From positions 21,977,001-22,041,000 of the forward strand of contig NC_058498.1 of assembly GCF_020382885.2 (NCBI RefSeq): a stretch of DNA of 64,000 nt, given 5' to 3'. Below the pieces are notes generated by a model. The model saw only the letters and a list, made by a program, of their open reading frames with translations. It made no database searches and was not told where the DNA came from. Origin of the DNA: Scatophagus argus. Taxonomy: Eukaryota > Chordata > Actinopteri > Scatophagidae. Numbering within the stretch: the stretch's first letter is position 1; each line of letters opens with the position of its first letter. Of the stretch, positions 25,746 to 37,847 are shown piece by piece. The position numbers were made by a program, and so were the translations under genes.

Positions 25746-28700
25746 AACCAATTTCCAACAAAATAAAAAAATAATAACAACATATTTCCATTTCAAACTA
25801 CTGTTGTAAGTATAGTTTTCAATACATGGACTTTTGTTAAATTGGTGCATTTTTACACAAGTAAATGATCTGAACTCACTGTTACTAGCTTAGTTATGGT
25901 TTAGTGGTGCTGACGGCTGGATATGTAATGTTAATCTTTCACTCCATGTCTGCAATTTTATTACAAATGACAGCTGAAGCTTTTGTCCATATAAAAACAC
26001 ATGCGCTAGTAGTCCATAAATAGGAAGACAGGACTATTTATAAAATTGGACAACAGGGAACAGATCAGAATGGATGTCTATTTATTTAGCTCCAGGATAT
26101 TTGGTGTGGCCCACACATGCTAACTTCTGCATATTGTAATTTGTCCTTGTCATGTTTATCATTAATCTTTGGCCCTGGTTTGCTTGAGACATGGTGATTT
26201 GTTGAGATGTCCCTTGGGAGAACTAAAAACATTCTCCAGTATGATAATGGCATTATGCCTGCCTCAGTGAAAATGTGTCATATAAATTGTACATTATCAG
26301 TGACTACATGCATCATATATTGATATGACAGTACTCATTCTATGGCAAAACACTTGGATGTGTCACTTTTAATGCATTTTCACAATCCCTGGACTCCAGT
26401 TAGGTCACCTATCAAATCTCAGGTGAGCTCTTTGATTATAAATCATATAAACAAGTCATATTTATTCACTGAAGAATGCATAGACGTCAGTACAGCCAAA
26501 TGACAATGCTAAAACATAAAATAATATACTCCAAGAATGTCACTGACATAGTTGGCTTTTTATCAAGCGGCGCACATGATTTCTTTAGCATTGAAAGTGA
26601 TACACAATCCTAATTTTACTATTATGGGGTGAATATACTGACAACAACAACGCTTTAAGTTTTGGAGGTTGTTGGTAACAAACACGAGTCTGTTTGAGGT
26701 GATATTAGCTTCCTTTTCATTTATCACTCATTAGACAGACGCATAAACTGTTTTGGGCTGTCGCTTGACAAAACTCATCAATCAAATGATCCAGTACGGC
26801 ACACTTGATATTATTGGGCATTTTTCACCATTGTCCCTCAGTGGCTACACTTTTTGAACATTGTAAGCTCATAAATCAATACCATGCATTGTTAACTGTT
26901 AACTAATGATTATTTACCAGCCAGAATCCTAAGATAAAGAAAGAATGGTTATTCATGAGTTTTTCTAGTTGTTGTTTCATAAGGCTGATGCAGATGTTTT
27001 TTTTTGTTGTTGTTGCTGTTGTTGTTTGTTTTGATCAGTGTTGTTTGTGTATAAAAAAAGCCAAAAGGCTCGTGTCTGGGTGAATCAGTGGACCTACAGG
27101 CCTCATTTTGGTGCATTGGGCAAGAAACCGAAAGTAGAGACAAGCTGCTGGCAGAGATGAATTAGAGCTGTGGAAAAGCACTCTGATACTAGCAGGTGAC
27201 ATTTTTCGCCCTGCCTTTCTGTTCTCTCTCTCTCTCTCGTCCATTTTCTCTCCACCAAAAAGGGAACAGAGGGTAAAAAGGGTTGCATTGTGAAAAATGG
27301 GACAAAGTATAAAACATACTCAAAGAAAGTATGAAATTCTCCAAACTTCAGAAAGCCATTTAGATCATCCATCCGAGTGACGTAAGGGAAAATAATATTC
27401 TTGACCCTTTTGTCTGTGCACTTTGAGAAGTTTGTTATAATGGCAAGCCCTGTAATAATTCACTGTACCTCATGTATATTAAGTAGAAATTCACTGGCTT
27501 TTATGATAAATTGCCAGGGTAACGCCAGGACACCTCTTTTGCATTTCAATGCGAGAGAGTGTCAGATTCTTATTTCATTACCAGGCGACACATTAGCTGA
27601 TGGATTTTAATTTTCTTTTTTTTTTTTTTTTTTTTTCCTTCTGCAAGCAAGAATCCACAGAGACCAGGTCGAAACAGAAAGGGTTTGAGTATAAGGATAG
27701 GTAAGAAATGAAATAAATAAATACAAATCAGTGTCAAGAACCTTTATTGCAATTTTGAGACCATCACAGTCAAAAAAAAAGGAAGCTAGTTTATGTTCCT
27801 TTGCATAGCATACCTTTGCGGATTGCCTGTCCACAGCTTGAAATGATGTATCCCCAATATCACCAGGAGCTCTCTTGCTGAGTGGACAGAAAATCAAGGT
27901 TTAATTCATATTGTGATAAAAATCTGGATGTGGTTGAATCTAAGACATGCTGAGCAGGAGCTATGTGGAGCAGACGTGAGAGCGTAGCCTTTTCAGAGCG
28001 TCACACAGCAGGGTGCTGAGCTGCTCCTCAGCCCTCTCTGCCTTCACTGTAAAGCTAAAAACTCTGCTCAGGGATTCTTTCTGCTCGACTACAGGGAGAG
28101 GAGCACAAAACACAGGTACCAAAAGTAATTATCAAATTACCTCAGCCTTTCTTGCTCCCATTTAATCTGTTTGTAGCACATCAGGCTAATAATACATCAG
28201 GATATTAAATGTGGCCCTCTGCTGAGGTAATAATTACAGTGGCTTTAGTTTTCAATGAAAGGGAACAAATGAACAAAATTAGGTCAGTGTGAAAACTCTG
28301 CTAAAACATAAGTTCTCTTTCAGGTCTTGGTCTGTCTGGTGTTTGGTTTAATTTTACTGAGAGAGAAAAGTAAATGAGAAGGACTTTACAAGTCTATCAA
28401 CAAAAACATTTAACGTTTAATAAGTTTGTTTGCACTATAGTAAAGCAGCATATTCTTGCCTCATACCTTTAACTGACAGCACATGACTAGTTACAGTATG
28501 CACATGTACAGCATGTATGTGTATTATTTTTAGCATATATCATGTAAAGGTGTTTTTCTATTTTTCCAACACAGGGAGTGGGCCAGTGGCACTCCATCAG
28601 TTGACACACACACTCTGCACACACTATACACACACTATGCTCCCACAAGCATATTGTTTGTCCTCACCTTAACTTTGACTGTGATGTTTCTAATAAATTC

Positions 28701-29375
28701 CATTGTATGCAACTCCTTCTCACCGTTTTACAACTGTCTTTAAATAACTGTGTATTAAAGTGATGATATATAAGGTGTGTAATGATAATGTACCATCAAA
28801 TTTGATGCAGCAGACTGAGTTTATTCAGGCAGGGTTTCCTCATGTTTCTCACAACACAGTACATTTTAAGTTATATGACCCCTTGGGATTTTGTTTTACC
28901 ATCTAAATTAAATGTAGTTTCAACAGTGTAATCTTTATCTCAAATATGTATAGCAGCTGAGTGCAGAGTGGCCAGTGCAGGTTAATTTTCTCAATCCCAT
29001 TACCTGCTCCAATCCCAGATTGTAAGAAACTATACTGTACTTTGGTCTTCCCTAAAATATTTTGCTAAAGAGGTATGTAGCACAAATGCCACTGAATGAT
29101 TACAGAAATATAGAACTGCTACAGACAGCAGTAAGTCTCCCCTCACTCCTTTGTGACTTCACATTGCTACTCGACACTTTGATCATGAAGGTGACTCTAC
29201 TCCATAAAATACATGCTATAATATAGTATAGAATTAAGTATCTATAAGTAATTATAGTAGTATATTATAGATCCATGTCAAAACTGACAGAATGTCTGGA
29301 CTGAGAGAAAAGAGCACGATTACAAATCTGCTACTTCAGCACCACTGCCATGGATTTATCAATGTGCTGCACACT
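25746..29375. other. Gene-free intergenic DNA
   Basis: No exon or RNA gene is recognised. A 21-base T-run lies near 27616-27636. The stretch 28110-28265 is listed separately as a possible regulatory element. Confidence 0.6.
28110..28265. promoter_or_regulatory. Candidate regulatory non-coding stretch
   Basis: The region contains repeated homeodomain-type cores ('aagtaattatcaaattacc', 'catttaatctg', 'gctaataatac', 'gaggtaataattacag') in otherwise complex, non-repeat sequence. I see no coding potential. This is inference from motif density only. Confidence 0.3.
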
Positions 29376-29590
29376 TAAAGGAACAGTTCACCCAAAAATG
29401 AAAATAAAAATTCAGTTATTTTGTACTTGGTCCCAATGCCGATGAAATGATGAGTGAAATTTCTTAGTCCACAGAAACATTTCAGAAACTTCACAGCAAA
29501 ACAGTTTTGTAGCCTTTTCTTAAACAAATGAAGAAGCTGAGGACTTTAAAACCTTTAAACAAAAATGAACAAACAAACAAATTTTTTTTT
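29376..29590. repeat. Teleost interspersed repeat of the 'gttcacccaaaaatgaaaa' type
   Basis: The segment starts with 'aaaggaacagttcacccaaa' and continues through 'cttagtccacagaaacattt' and 'cttcacagcaaaacag'. I recognise this as a common fish repeat. The copy is diverged and truncated, and the boundaries are approximate. Confidence 0.6.
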
Positions 29591-32500
29591 TCTTGGGGCT
29601 TCCAGAGACTTGGATTATGCCAAATGAGCTGAAGAAAGCCATTTTATATTTTATTTCAGTTTTATTTAAATTTGAACTTTAATTTGATTTTGACCCCTTA
29701 ATAACACATCCCACAACCCATTTCTACTTACATTAACCTACAAGACTGGGTTGGACTAGTTGTTTATCGAACTGTTCCAAAGTTATGTATTACTGTTAAG
29801 TTAACTACTAAATTCAAAGTAGCCAGGTTGCACCATCAAAACATTAGAGATCTCTTTCAGACATTACTTTGTTTTATTTGTGCATACATGTGTACATGTT
29901 TCAGAATGAGCAATAAGCAATTAGCAATGCTCATGCAGTTTACAGTGTGTGGAAAACACTGTGCTAATATTATGCCATTATGCTAACCTAGCAACTGTTG
30001 GTTCATTTGGGCTAATGTTGCTTACTCTTCAATCTCAATGGGCCATTTCTTGGCAAAGCTAATGTACATATTAATGTCAATGCTAATATTAATTTAGCAT
30101 ATTCAGTAAGCCCTGTTAGCAACAGCTACAGCTGGTAGTTACTGTGTGTAAAAATAGCTGTACCTAACTGCTTTTTAGAGATGTGTGAATCTCCACTTAA
30201 ATATTAAATATTTAATAATATTTATATTTATAACATATATTTATAACTGAACTTGTGGAGTAACTGGCTGAAGGTGCTTCATGGCCAAAGTCTTTTTTAA
30301 CTGGACATGTCCAGTTGGATAGTGGGTCATCATCAATTCCATGTGTTTAGCTGTTGGTGTTTGGCCTAAAGCAGCTCTCTATGTTCAAAATTTCCATAAC
30401 TGTATTCAGAGGAGCAGCATAGCAGCCTTTCTGCCTCCCATGTCTGAACATATTCACACTCAGTGACAACGAGAACCTTCCTCCTTTCATAACCATTCCT
30501 CCGTCTGTGGAACGCGTTCCTACCATCCATTGTCACTGCATTAACCGTAGGCTAGCATAAAAGTAATTGGAAACTGATGCAAGCCAAAGCTTCAATTAAT
30601 GCACCACCAAAGTCCCCGTTCTGTGTAATCGGCAATAATGGTTTCATGTTTGGGAGGGCGTTTGGTCACTCGCATTCAGCACTCACCTCCTGACAGAGAC
30701 TGTTAAACCCTGCTCAAAATCCCCACTCCACAGTAATCTTCATTTCAGTCATTTTCCTTCTTCTTCCATCTCTGATGACAGCTCTAGTGTCTTCGCATTG
30801 CTTGCAGTCAGATCGTGCGCCCGAGTGAACAGGAGGTGTAATTGACTACTGACAACTCAGCGACAGGATTCTTAATTATTACTCTAGGGTATGGTGGCTG
30901 GCTGGCCTGGGTTCAGCTCTCTTACTGAGTATGCTAACAGAGTCATTTTCCTCTTCTCTGTGAATATTGAAATGCAGTTTTGTTCGCTGCATGTCCGCGT
31001 CAGACCCCGAGACTTTTGAATTTAGAGGATGATTGCAAATGAAATGCATGTGCTGTTAGTTTAATGCTGCACAAATTTTACTCAAGTGCACTGCAGGCTA
31101 TAGAAGTGGGTCTCTGGCACTGCAACCATATCATTTACTGACCCTATCAGTGCTGCTGCAACCTAGTGTATTACAGTTGCTCTTTGTGAGAATTCAGAAT
31201 TTGATATACATGTTTTATTAGTGACTATTACTTAAAAATATATAATGTTTAGAGTCTACATGATACCTTTTGCTTGCTTTGCCTTTGTGTGTCAACATTT
31301 CATCTGCCCTGACAGTGATAGGACATTACAGTGACACTTCTTCTGTAACTAGTTCTAGACAAGAGCATAATTCCTCTGGTCCTTGCCTGTTTGTGCCTGC
31401 ACTGGGCCTGCTCAGTGTGATAGTGCAGAGTAAAGCGGGTGAGCACTGCTTTGTGCTGCAGTCTGTATCTTTTGTGCGGGTGGATATGGAAGAGGGCGTG
31501 AAACAATTGGACAAAATGGCCCTAATGTGCTTAAAGAATCTTCTGTCTTTAATCAAAGCTCACACACATGCACCACAAAGGCAGACAGAGCAAACCCAAT
31601 TCTCCGCTGCTTCTGCAGAGTGACTGTTCCTCTCCTGGCTTCAGTGCTTCTTGTCTTTGTGCTGGGAATCAGGATCAGGTTGGCTTTGTGTTTTGTTTTT
31701 TTTTTCCCCTCATCTGTCATTCTCATAGATTCATTGCCTCATCTCTTAAGGAAGAGACAACAGGGATTTGGCTTTAAGAACAGACAGCAAAGTGCAACTT
31801 TGTTTATGTGTTGTTATGACTATATCCCATTGTTTGATCCCTTGATCCACTCAGAAGCCATCATTTGCCAGAGAACTATTTCACATATTCATTACATCTT
31901 AAATAGCTGAAATTAAAAGTAAATACTGTCAGGATTTTAACTAAATTGACCATTAGCTAAAACCCTCATCTTAAAGGTGATTGTCTACTCAGACCTTTGC
32001 AGTGGTGTCTCAGTGGATAAGCTTAGGATTTCTGCATGTGCCAAAGCAGTGTGCCTGGGACTGAAATCAAAGTGGTACACTGCACTTAAACCTGCAGTGC
32101 GGGACTTTTACATATAAATTAACACCCGTTAAATTAAATCCCTTGCCAAATGAGTTCACACAATGCTGATTAAGCCAGTCACCATCATGCTTTACCTGAG
32201 TTTTTGAGCCTGTGGACACTTTTCTGCACTGGCACACTGGTAATGATCCTTTACATCAACCAGTAATGATTACTTTGCTGGAGCTGAATGGGGTAGCAAT
32301 GTAGCAGTGGAGTAGGCAGGGCCTATGGTGTCATAAACATGTTGATAAGTCTGTGTAACCGCTTTCACTTTAAGTTCTGCACTGCAGGTTGAAAGAGTTT
32401 GAAAGGTAATGTCTTTTTCTTTAGCATTTCCAAAAGCAAAAACACAAGAGCAAAATGGCAAGAAATGAATTAAACACTTTGTTTGTCTGCTCTTACATAA

Positions 32501-32812
32501 TTTGAGATTGTTAGCAAGTCTGTCTAATTAGCTTACTACCTGAAGTAACCTAAGAACCTTGCTGCCTCCAAGGCCGAGGAGAGCATGCAGCTGTGTGCTC
32601 CTGGATGTTGTCAGAGTTCAGGCTAATGTTAGCGGCCCTGTCCTGCTCCTAACTGGAGCTTTACACTTGAGGAACCACAGCCAAAATTACCCAATAACAT
32701 GTATTTACCACCATCATCCTAAGAGCCTTAATTCTCTTCTAACATCAAAAGTGAAAAAAACATTTAATAAGAATGTAAGCCAACCAACAGGTGTATGTTA
32801 ATACATTTGTAT
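29591..32812. other. Gene-free DNA up to the retroviral insertion
   Basis: There is no recognisable gene. Frames of 117-127 codons near 31270-31910 have no domain and overlap each other in several frames. The stretch 30530-30690 is compositionally like conserved regulatory DNA. Confidence 0.55.
30530..30690. promoter_or_regulatory. Candidate regulatory non-coding stretch
   Basis: Complex, non-repeat sequence with ATTAA/TAATTG cores ('gcattaaccgtaggc', 'aaaagtaattggaaactg', 'cttcaattaatgcacc', 'cggcaataatgg'). No coding frame is supported. Only composition supports this. Confidence 0.25.
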
Positions 32813-32816
32813 GTCC

Positions 32817-33284
32817 TGTCGTGGAAATTTTTCTCTTTGCTGCTGGTGAATAATGAAATAGAGACTTCTGCCGGCCGACAAGGTTTTATTTTCTTTGCAA
32901 AGAAAAGGTCAGTCAACACGCGAGCGGTCAAAGTGAAGAAAGACCCCGAGCATGGGGAGACCTAAACATTTATACATGAGGGACAGCCCCTCATCATGTG
33001 TTTTACAACCTTTTGTCTTAATTCGAGGGGCACCCCCCTCCTCTCCCAAGTTATGCTTCTGACCTCCTGCTGGTGTGCTTCACCCCAGGTTGTCCTGCAT
33101 GACCTCGCACCTAGGTGCAAAAGTGGGTTTTAGGGTTCACATCCTACAGAGATAAGAGGATCTTGTACCTTATCTTAACAGCAGGGAGGTTGAGTGTCCC
33201 AAATAGGTTTGTGGGACTGTGGGAACGGGGAGGTTGTGTGTCTCTCGTGACTGAAACAATGAAAGCTGGATTTTTACCATTACA
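32817..33284 (-). repeat. ERV 3' LTR (468 bp)
   Basis: A long terminal repeat with TG...CA ends, which I read base for base identical to the copy at 39982-40449. In the minus-strand sense it carries a polyadenylation signal AATAAA at 32885-32890. This is the LTR in which transcripts of this provirus would end. Confidence 0.95.
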
Positions 33285-33296
33285 ATTCTCCCTTTT
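33285..33296 (-). other. ERV polypurine tract
   Basis: On the minus strand, AAAAGGGAGA directly precedes the 3' LTR. This is the standard place and composition for the plus-strand DNA primer in reverse transcription. Confidence 0.85.
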
Positions 33297-33312
33297 GATT
33301 ATTTAATAATCA

Positions 33313-33468
33313 TTAACGAATTTGACCTGATCGCCAAATTTCAGGATACACGGTGCAGGTGAATGTTGTATTTTGTCCTTCTGTAAGAGTGACAGTTTTG
33401 GCAGGTTTGTAGGTGTAGGCTTCTGTTAGCACAGTCCAACATGCTAGGGTCAGGGTCAGGTGATACAT
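33313..33468 (-). CDS. 51-codon secreted/Ig-like remnant frame in the env position
   Basis: This frame starts 30 bases after the pol stop and ends 28 bases before the 3' LTR. It begins with ATG and a hydrophobic stretch (residues about 3-15, LTLTLACW) that resembles a signal peptide. A segment follows with VTLTEGQNTTFTC, which has the look of the first strands of an immunoglobulin V-type domain: Thr-rich strand, Glu-Gly turn, then the strand-B Cys. It also has one N-glycosylation sequon, NTT. It stops soon after that Cys, so the fold could not be complete. The position is where env normally sits. It may be what is left of an env or of a captured Ig-domain gene after a deletion. It is too short for me to assign a family, and no function is claimed. 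Confidence 0.45.
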   Translation of the reverse strand: MYHLTLTLACWTVLTEAYTYKPAKTVTLTEGQNTTFTCTVYPEIWRSGQIR

Positions 33469-33498
33469 GGTGTTTGTGTTGTTGATCAAACCGGGGGT

Positions 33499-35952
33499 CT
33501 AGTTGGTGGTTGCTGAATCTACGGAGTTATCCCTCGTGTCGTGCTTTTTTTGCGCTTGTTCGTCCTCGCGTTGTCCGTCTCCGCGGCGTCCGTCCTCACG
33601 TTGTTCAAGTCGACAGCTGGATTCCTCTGTTGGTTCAGGGACCTTTTTGCAGTGGCTGGCGTGAACCCACGTTGCTCTCTCAGCGACCTTCACTGCCGTG
33701 TGTGTTGTCAGGAGTACCTGGAATGGGCCTCGCCAGCGTTTGGAGTGCCAGTGTTTTCTCCTGAAATCTTTTATCACCACCCAGTCGCCAGGTTGGAAAT
33801 CATGCAGTGGTGTGGAGGCTGGTTGTGGAAGGGCTGATTTCACCTGTTGAGAGATTTGAGAGAGAGTAGATGATAAGTTTTTGCAATATTGTAACATGTC
33901 ATCGTCACATAAGCCGGTAGAGGGGAGTGGCCTGGTTACAGGTTCCACTCCTAGGGATGGGGGTCTGCCGAAAAGAATTTCGAAAGGGCTCATGTTCACT
34001 CTAGATCTTTTCCTCATTCTTATGTGTGTTAGAACAATAGGCAGAGCTTTTGTCCATGGCAGCCCCGTTTCCTCGCAACATTTTGCTAGTTTTGACTTCA
34101 ACGTGCCATTTTCTCGTTCAACTGCACCTGCACTGGCAGGGTGGTAAGCACAATGTGTTCTGAGGTCGATGCCAAGAAATTCACTGATTTGGGTTATTGC
34201 AGTGTTGACAAAGGGTGTACCATTATCACTGCTTAGTTTAGTTGGTATTCCCCATCTGGGAATAATTTCTGTTAGCAGAGCCTTTGCTACCACTTGGCTG
34301 CTTTGGTATCTTGCTGGGAAAGCTTCAACCCATTTTGACCACATATCAACCATCACCAAGCAGTATTTCTTCCCTTCTGCTGGTGAAAGTTCTATGAAGT
34401 CCATCATCAAGTGTTCAAATGGCCTATCTGGTGGTGGGTGTGCGGCGTGTGTGATTGTTTTGGTTTTACCTGCGTTATGTGTTGCACAAACCATGCATGA
34501 TTGACAAAACTTCTGTGCATGAACTGAAAAACCTTTGGTGAACCAGTGTCGAGTTATGATATCCAACATCCCCCCTTTTGACACGTGGTCCAACCCATGT
34601 GTCAACTTTGCAAAGTGAGGAAAGAAATGTTTGGGCAGACAAGGTTTGCCGTCGGGTCCTCGCCACACTTCTTCTTTCTGTGTGGCACCACAGCGTCTCC
34701 ACAACGTCTTTTCTTGTGGTGTGGCAAAGGTTTGCATTGCTGTAAGAGAGCTTGGAATAGAGACGGGGGTTGAAGCAAGCAAAGGATTAAGGATGGTGGG
34801 CTGGAGTGCAGCTCTTTTTGCAGCAGCATCAGCTCTCGCATTCCCTAGGGAAACCAAATCTGAGTTGTTAGTATGGGCAGGGCATTTGCAAACAGCAATT
34901 GAAGTTGGGAGCAAAATGGCATCTAGAAGAGCTGCAACCTTGTCATGATGGAGAATGGGTTTTCCATCAGATTTTAAAAATTGTCTGTGTTTCCACAGAG
35001 TACCGAAATCATGTACCACACCAAATGCATATCTGGAATCAGTGTAGATGGTTACAGTCTTGTTGTTTGCCAGTTTGCATGCCTCTGTCAATGCTGTGAG
35101 TTCTGCTGCTTGTGCAGAATAGTGAGAGGGAAGTGAGCCTGAAACAAGAGTTTCATGATTAGTGACAACAGCAAATCCAACTCTGTTGCGACCTGTCTGT
35201 GGGTCACGGGAGGCAGATCCATCTACAAAAACAACCAAATCAGGATTAGTTAATGGAGTTTCTTGCAGGTCCGGTCTTGGAGAGCAGACCTGTTGGAGGA
35301 CGGCAACACAGTTATGTTCTTGTCCATCGTCAGGTGTGGGAAGGAGAGTGGCAGGATTTAAAACATTGCATCTTTTTATAGTGATGTTAGGCATTTCTAA
35401 AAGCACAGTGTTGTATCTTAACCATCGTGCTGTGGAGAGATGAGAAGTTTTTTGTTCGAGCAAAATCATGGACACAGCATGTGGGACGAGGAGGGTCACA
35501 TCAGAGTAGCTCACAATGTCTCGGGAGGCCATGATTGCCTTTTCAGCAGCAGCCACAGCTCTGAGACATCTTGGGAGGCCTGCAGCCACAGGATCTAGTT
35601 TTGAAGAAAAGTAAGCTACAGGCCTTAGTCTATTTCCGTGATCCTGCAGCAACACAGAAGTCATGTATCCATTTTTCTCGTCTACCGTTTGAGTGAAAGA
35701 TTTGGTAGGATCAGGTAGACCTAATGTTGGGGCGGTCTGTAAGGCAAGTTTCAGCTCAGTGAAAGACTGTTCTGCTTCAAGAGTCCATGTGATCTTATCT
35801 TGTGATTGTAGACCTTTGCCATGAATGAGGGAGGAGAGTGGAGCTTCAAGAATGGCATAGTTTAAAATGAATTGTCTACAATAAGAACACATGTCCAGAA
35901 ACGACATCATTTGTTTTTTTTGTGATGGGTTTTGGAATATTCTGAATTGCAT
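33499..35952 (-). pseudogene. ERV pol, 3' part: RT connection, RNase H and integrase
   Basis: A long open frame of 817 codons, of which roughly the first 10 lie upstream of the frame break and are not native. In order, it has the end of reverse transcriptase (thumb/connection, about residues 15-230). RNase H follows (about 238-385), with FVDGSA, the Glu of AAELTAL, YTDSRYA and a final Asp in the NARADAAAK segment as the catalytic set. Integrase begins with the HHCC zinc site (H...H...C-QSC near 450-495). The D,D-35-E core comes next (Asp in MMDFIEL, Asp in SSDNGTPF, Glu in GAVERENG). The C-terminal GPF module is in WRGPFQVL, with the WVHASHCK strand near its end. A hydrophilic Arg/Asp/Glu/Gln-rich tail follows. 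RNase H removes RNA after copying, and integrase inserts viral DNA. This frame has no internal stop. It is separated from the 5' RT frame by a frame change at an A8 run. Confidence 0.93.
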
Positions 35953-36865
35953 CTACTCTTTTTGGTGAAAGAGTCTTCCCTTCAGAAGTGATGACGTGTC
36001 CTAAGAAAACAACCTTTTCCTGAACAAACTGAAGTTTGGACAGACTGGCTTTGTGACCAGTGTTAGCCAGATGCTTCAAGAGTTTTACTGTGTCGGCTTC
36101 ACATTGCTCTTTGGTTGGGCTGCAGATCATAAGGTCATCAACATACTGTAACAAAGCAGAGCCTGGGGAGAGAACAAGAGGTGCAAGACTTTGTCTGAGA
36201 GCTTCATTATAAATGGTGGGGCTTTCACAGTAGCCTTGGCATAGGCGAGTGAATGTGTAGCCTCGTCCATTGAAATTGAAAGCAAACCAAAACTGGCTGT
36301 TAGGATGAACCGGAACACTGAAGAAGGCATTAGAAAGATCTACCACTGAAAAGAACTTTGCGTTAGATGGAACCTGAGACAGGATGGTATAAGGATTTGG
36401 GGCGTTTGGTGCTCTGGGTTGGACTGCTGCATTCACGGCTTGCAGGTCCTGAACGAAACGCCATTCCGTTGGTTGATCTTTATCTCTGATTTTCTTGACA
36501 GGGAACAGGGGTGTACGCACTGGGGAGTCATCACAGGGAACAATTACTCCTGCCGCTTTTAGAGACTCAAAAACGGGTGTTATGCCCTCAATGGCTTCTT
36601 GTTTAAGCGGGTATTGAGTCTTGCACGGTCTAAAGTCTGATTTCGGAGTAATCACAACAGGTTCACAATTTTTAATGAAACCAACATCATACTTACTAAC
36701 AGCCCACAGTGTCTTAGGGACCTCCTGTAGGGCCGTAATAGTGTTTGCTTGTTCTTCAGACAGAAAAGAGAAAGATTTAGAAGCGCTTTTAGCTACCAGC
36801 TGGATTGTTCTTTGAGTGTGCACACTAGATGATAAACTCTTAGAAAAACACTGCAGTGTAGGTGA
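35876..36865 (-). pseudogene. ERV pol, reverse transcriptase 5' part (fingers/palm)
   Basis: The open frame carries the N-terminal half of reverse transcriptase. Visible blocks are TPLFPVKKI and WRFVQDLQAVN, the first catalytic Asp in FSVVDLSNAFFSVPV, and the primer-grip region with FTRLCQGYCESP (LPQG-type, with Cys in place of Pro). The active-site YVDD follows in QYVDDLMICS, then FLGHVIT of the thumb start. The enzyme copies viral RNA into DNA. The frame is lost just after the IQNIPKP segment, within or beside a run of eight A (plus-strand T8 at 35914-35921), and continues in the next frame. On the 5' side it is separated from protease by another frame change at a ten-base homopolymer (36865-36874). 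The first Met at 36821-36823 is not a true start, because this is an internal part of a polyprotein. Confidence 0.92.
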
Positions 36866-37844
36866 AAAAAAAAATCGATCGATCGGATGTTTCTTGCCAA
36901 TCGGCTGCGCGCTGACATGATTTTACAAATGGGCCCAAATCTTCGCAATCATCGGGTGTGTGTTTTGTAAGTGTGATGTGTGGGACCGAATGGTCTATGG
37001 TATACATATCACATTGGGCTGGTGTGAGAGAAACTGATATAACACATTTGGGTTGTGTCCAATAAATGTGTGTCAGTGTGAGTTTATCAGACCTCTCTCT
37101 CAACCAGCCTTCCTCATATGGCTCATCAGGTCCTGTTGACACATGAGAGGTACAATGCAGATCCTCTGGTGTCATAAAGTCTATTGTCGCTGTTGGAACT
37201 ATCTCCCTGGCTAAGGTGAGAAGCTCAGATGCAGTTGATGGCTGCAATTTCCATTGATATGCACATTGTAGATCTGGGGTGTGATGAACAAAGGAGTGTG
37301 AAAAGTTTTGCTCCAGATCAGATAATCTGTGAACTTTGACACCCTCTGGGGTTGAGATCAGACAAAGGCCTAATTTGCACATCAAGTCCCTTCCCATCAG
37401 GTTAATGGGACAGACTTTTGAGAGCAGAAATGCATGTTTAAAACTTATATCTGGCCCATCTGCACATTTGAGTGGGACAATAAAGTTCTCTTTAATTGTT
37501 TGACCTGATGAACCAATGGTGTACACGTAATATCCACTCATTTTTGGCTCTGTATCAAACTCTAACGTTTTTATCACAGAACGTGTGGCTCCCGAGTCAA
37601 CTAAGAATGTAATCTTTTGTTCTGCAATGGTTAGCGTATGTTGAGGAAACCTCTCGAAATTAGCAGATGTGTACTGAACATACGTTAATGCCACTGCATG
37701 TCTATTGTCTGGATTTTCAGCAGATTGTATATTAATCTGCTCAGTATGTGTGAGTGAGTATGGTGCAGTACCTTCCTTCGATTTCACAAGTTGGTTTGGC
37801 TTGTCAGCAGGAGTCCATCCCTCTCCGACAGCCCTTGACCATTT
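36840..37844 (-). pseudogene. ERV pro: aspartic protease region of pol
   Basis: This frame continues directly after the gag TGA stop, so its native beginning is at 37844 rather than at the Met at 37787. The retropepsin active site is FLVDSGATRSVI (about residues 55-65 counting from the Met at 37787), followed by a flap-like segment and the hydrophobic PINLMGRDLM near 150, which matches the LLGRD/LMGRD signature of retroviral proteases. The protease cuts Gag and Gag-Pol during particle maturation and works as a dimer. The downstream part (about residues 160-300) is a linker into reverse transcriptase, with no motif that I recognise. The frame ends after crossing a ten-base homopolymer (plus-strand A10, 36865-36874), where it shifts relative to reverse transcriptase. 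Either a real lesion or an assembly error could explain that. Confidence 0.88.
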
Positions 37845-37847
37845 TCA
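37845..37847 (-). promoter_or_regulatory. ERV gag stop codon (TGA), likely readthrough site
   Basis: A single TGA ends gag directly after the nucleocapsid. The same frame then stays open through protease for about 330 codons. Gammaretroviruses make Gag-Pol by translational suppression of one in-frame stop at this place. The layout here is the same, but with TGA. A G-rich segment follows (AAAATGG, AAGGGCTG, GGAGAGGG), which could hold a stimulatory structure. Confidence 0.7.

Noticed and set aside
31270..31910. Overlapping plus-strand open frames of 117 and 127 codons
   Set aside because: There is no recognisable domain and no conserved splice context. Frames in three phases and both strands are open in the same stretch, as expected by chance.
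33285..33498. A complete env gene for the ERV
   Set aside because: Only 214 bases separate the integrase stop from the 3' LTR, too little for surface and transmembrane subunits.
33510..35443. Plus-strand open frames inside the ERV
   Set aside because: They are antisense shadows of the integrase/RNase H frame, which has clear catalytic motifs on the minus strand.
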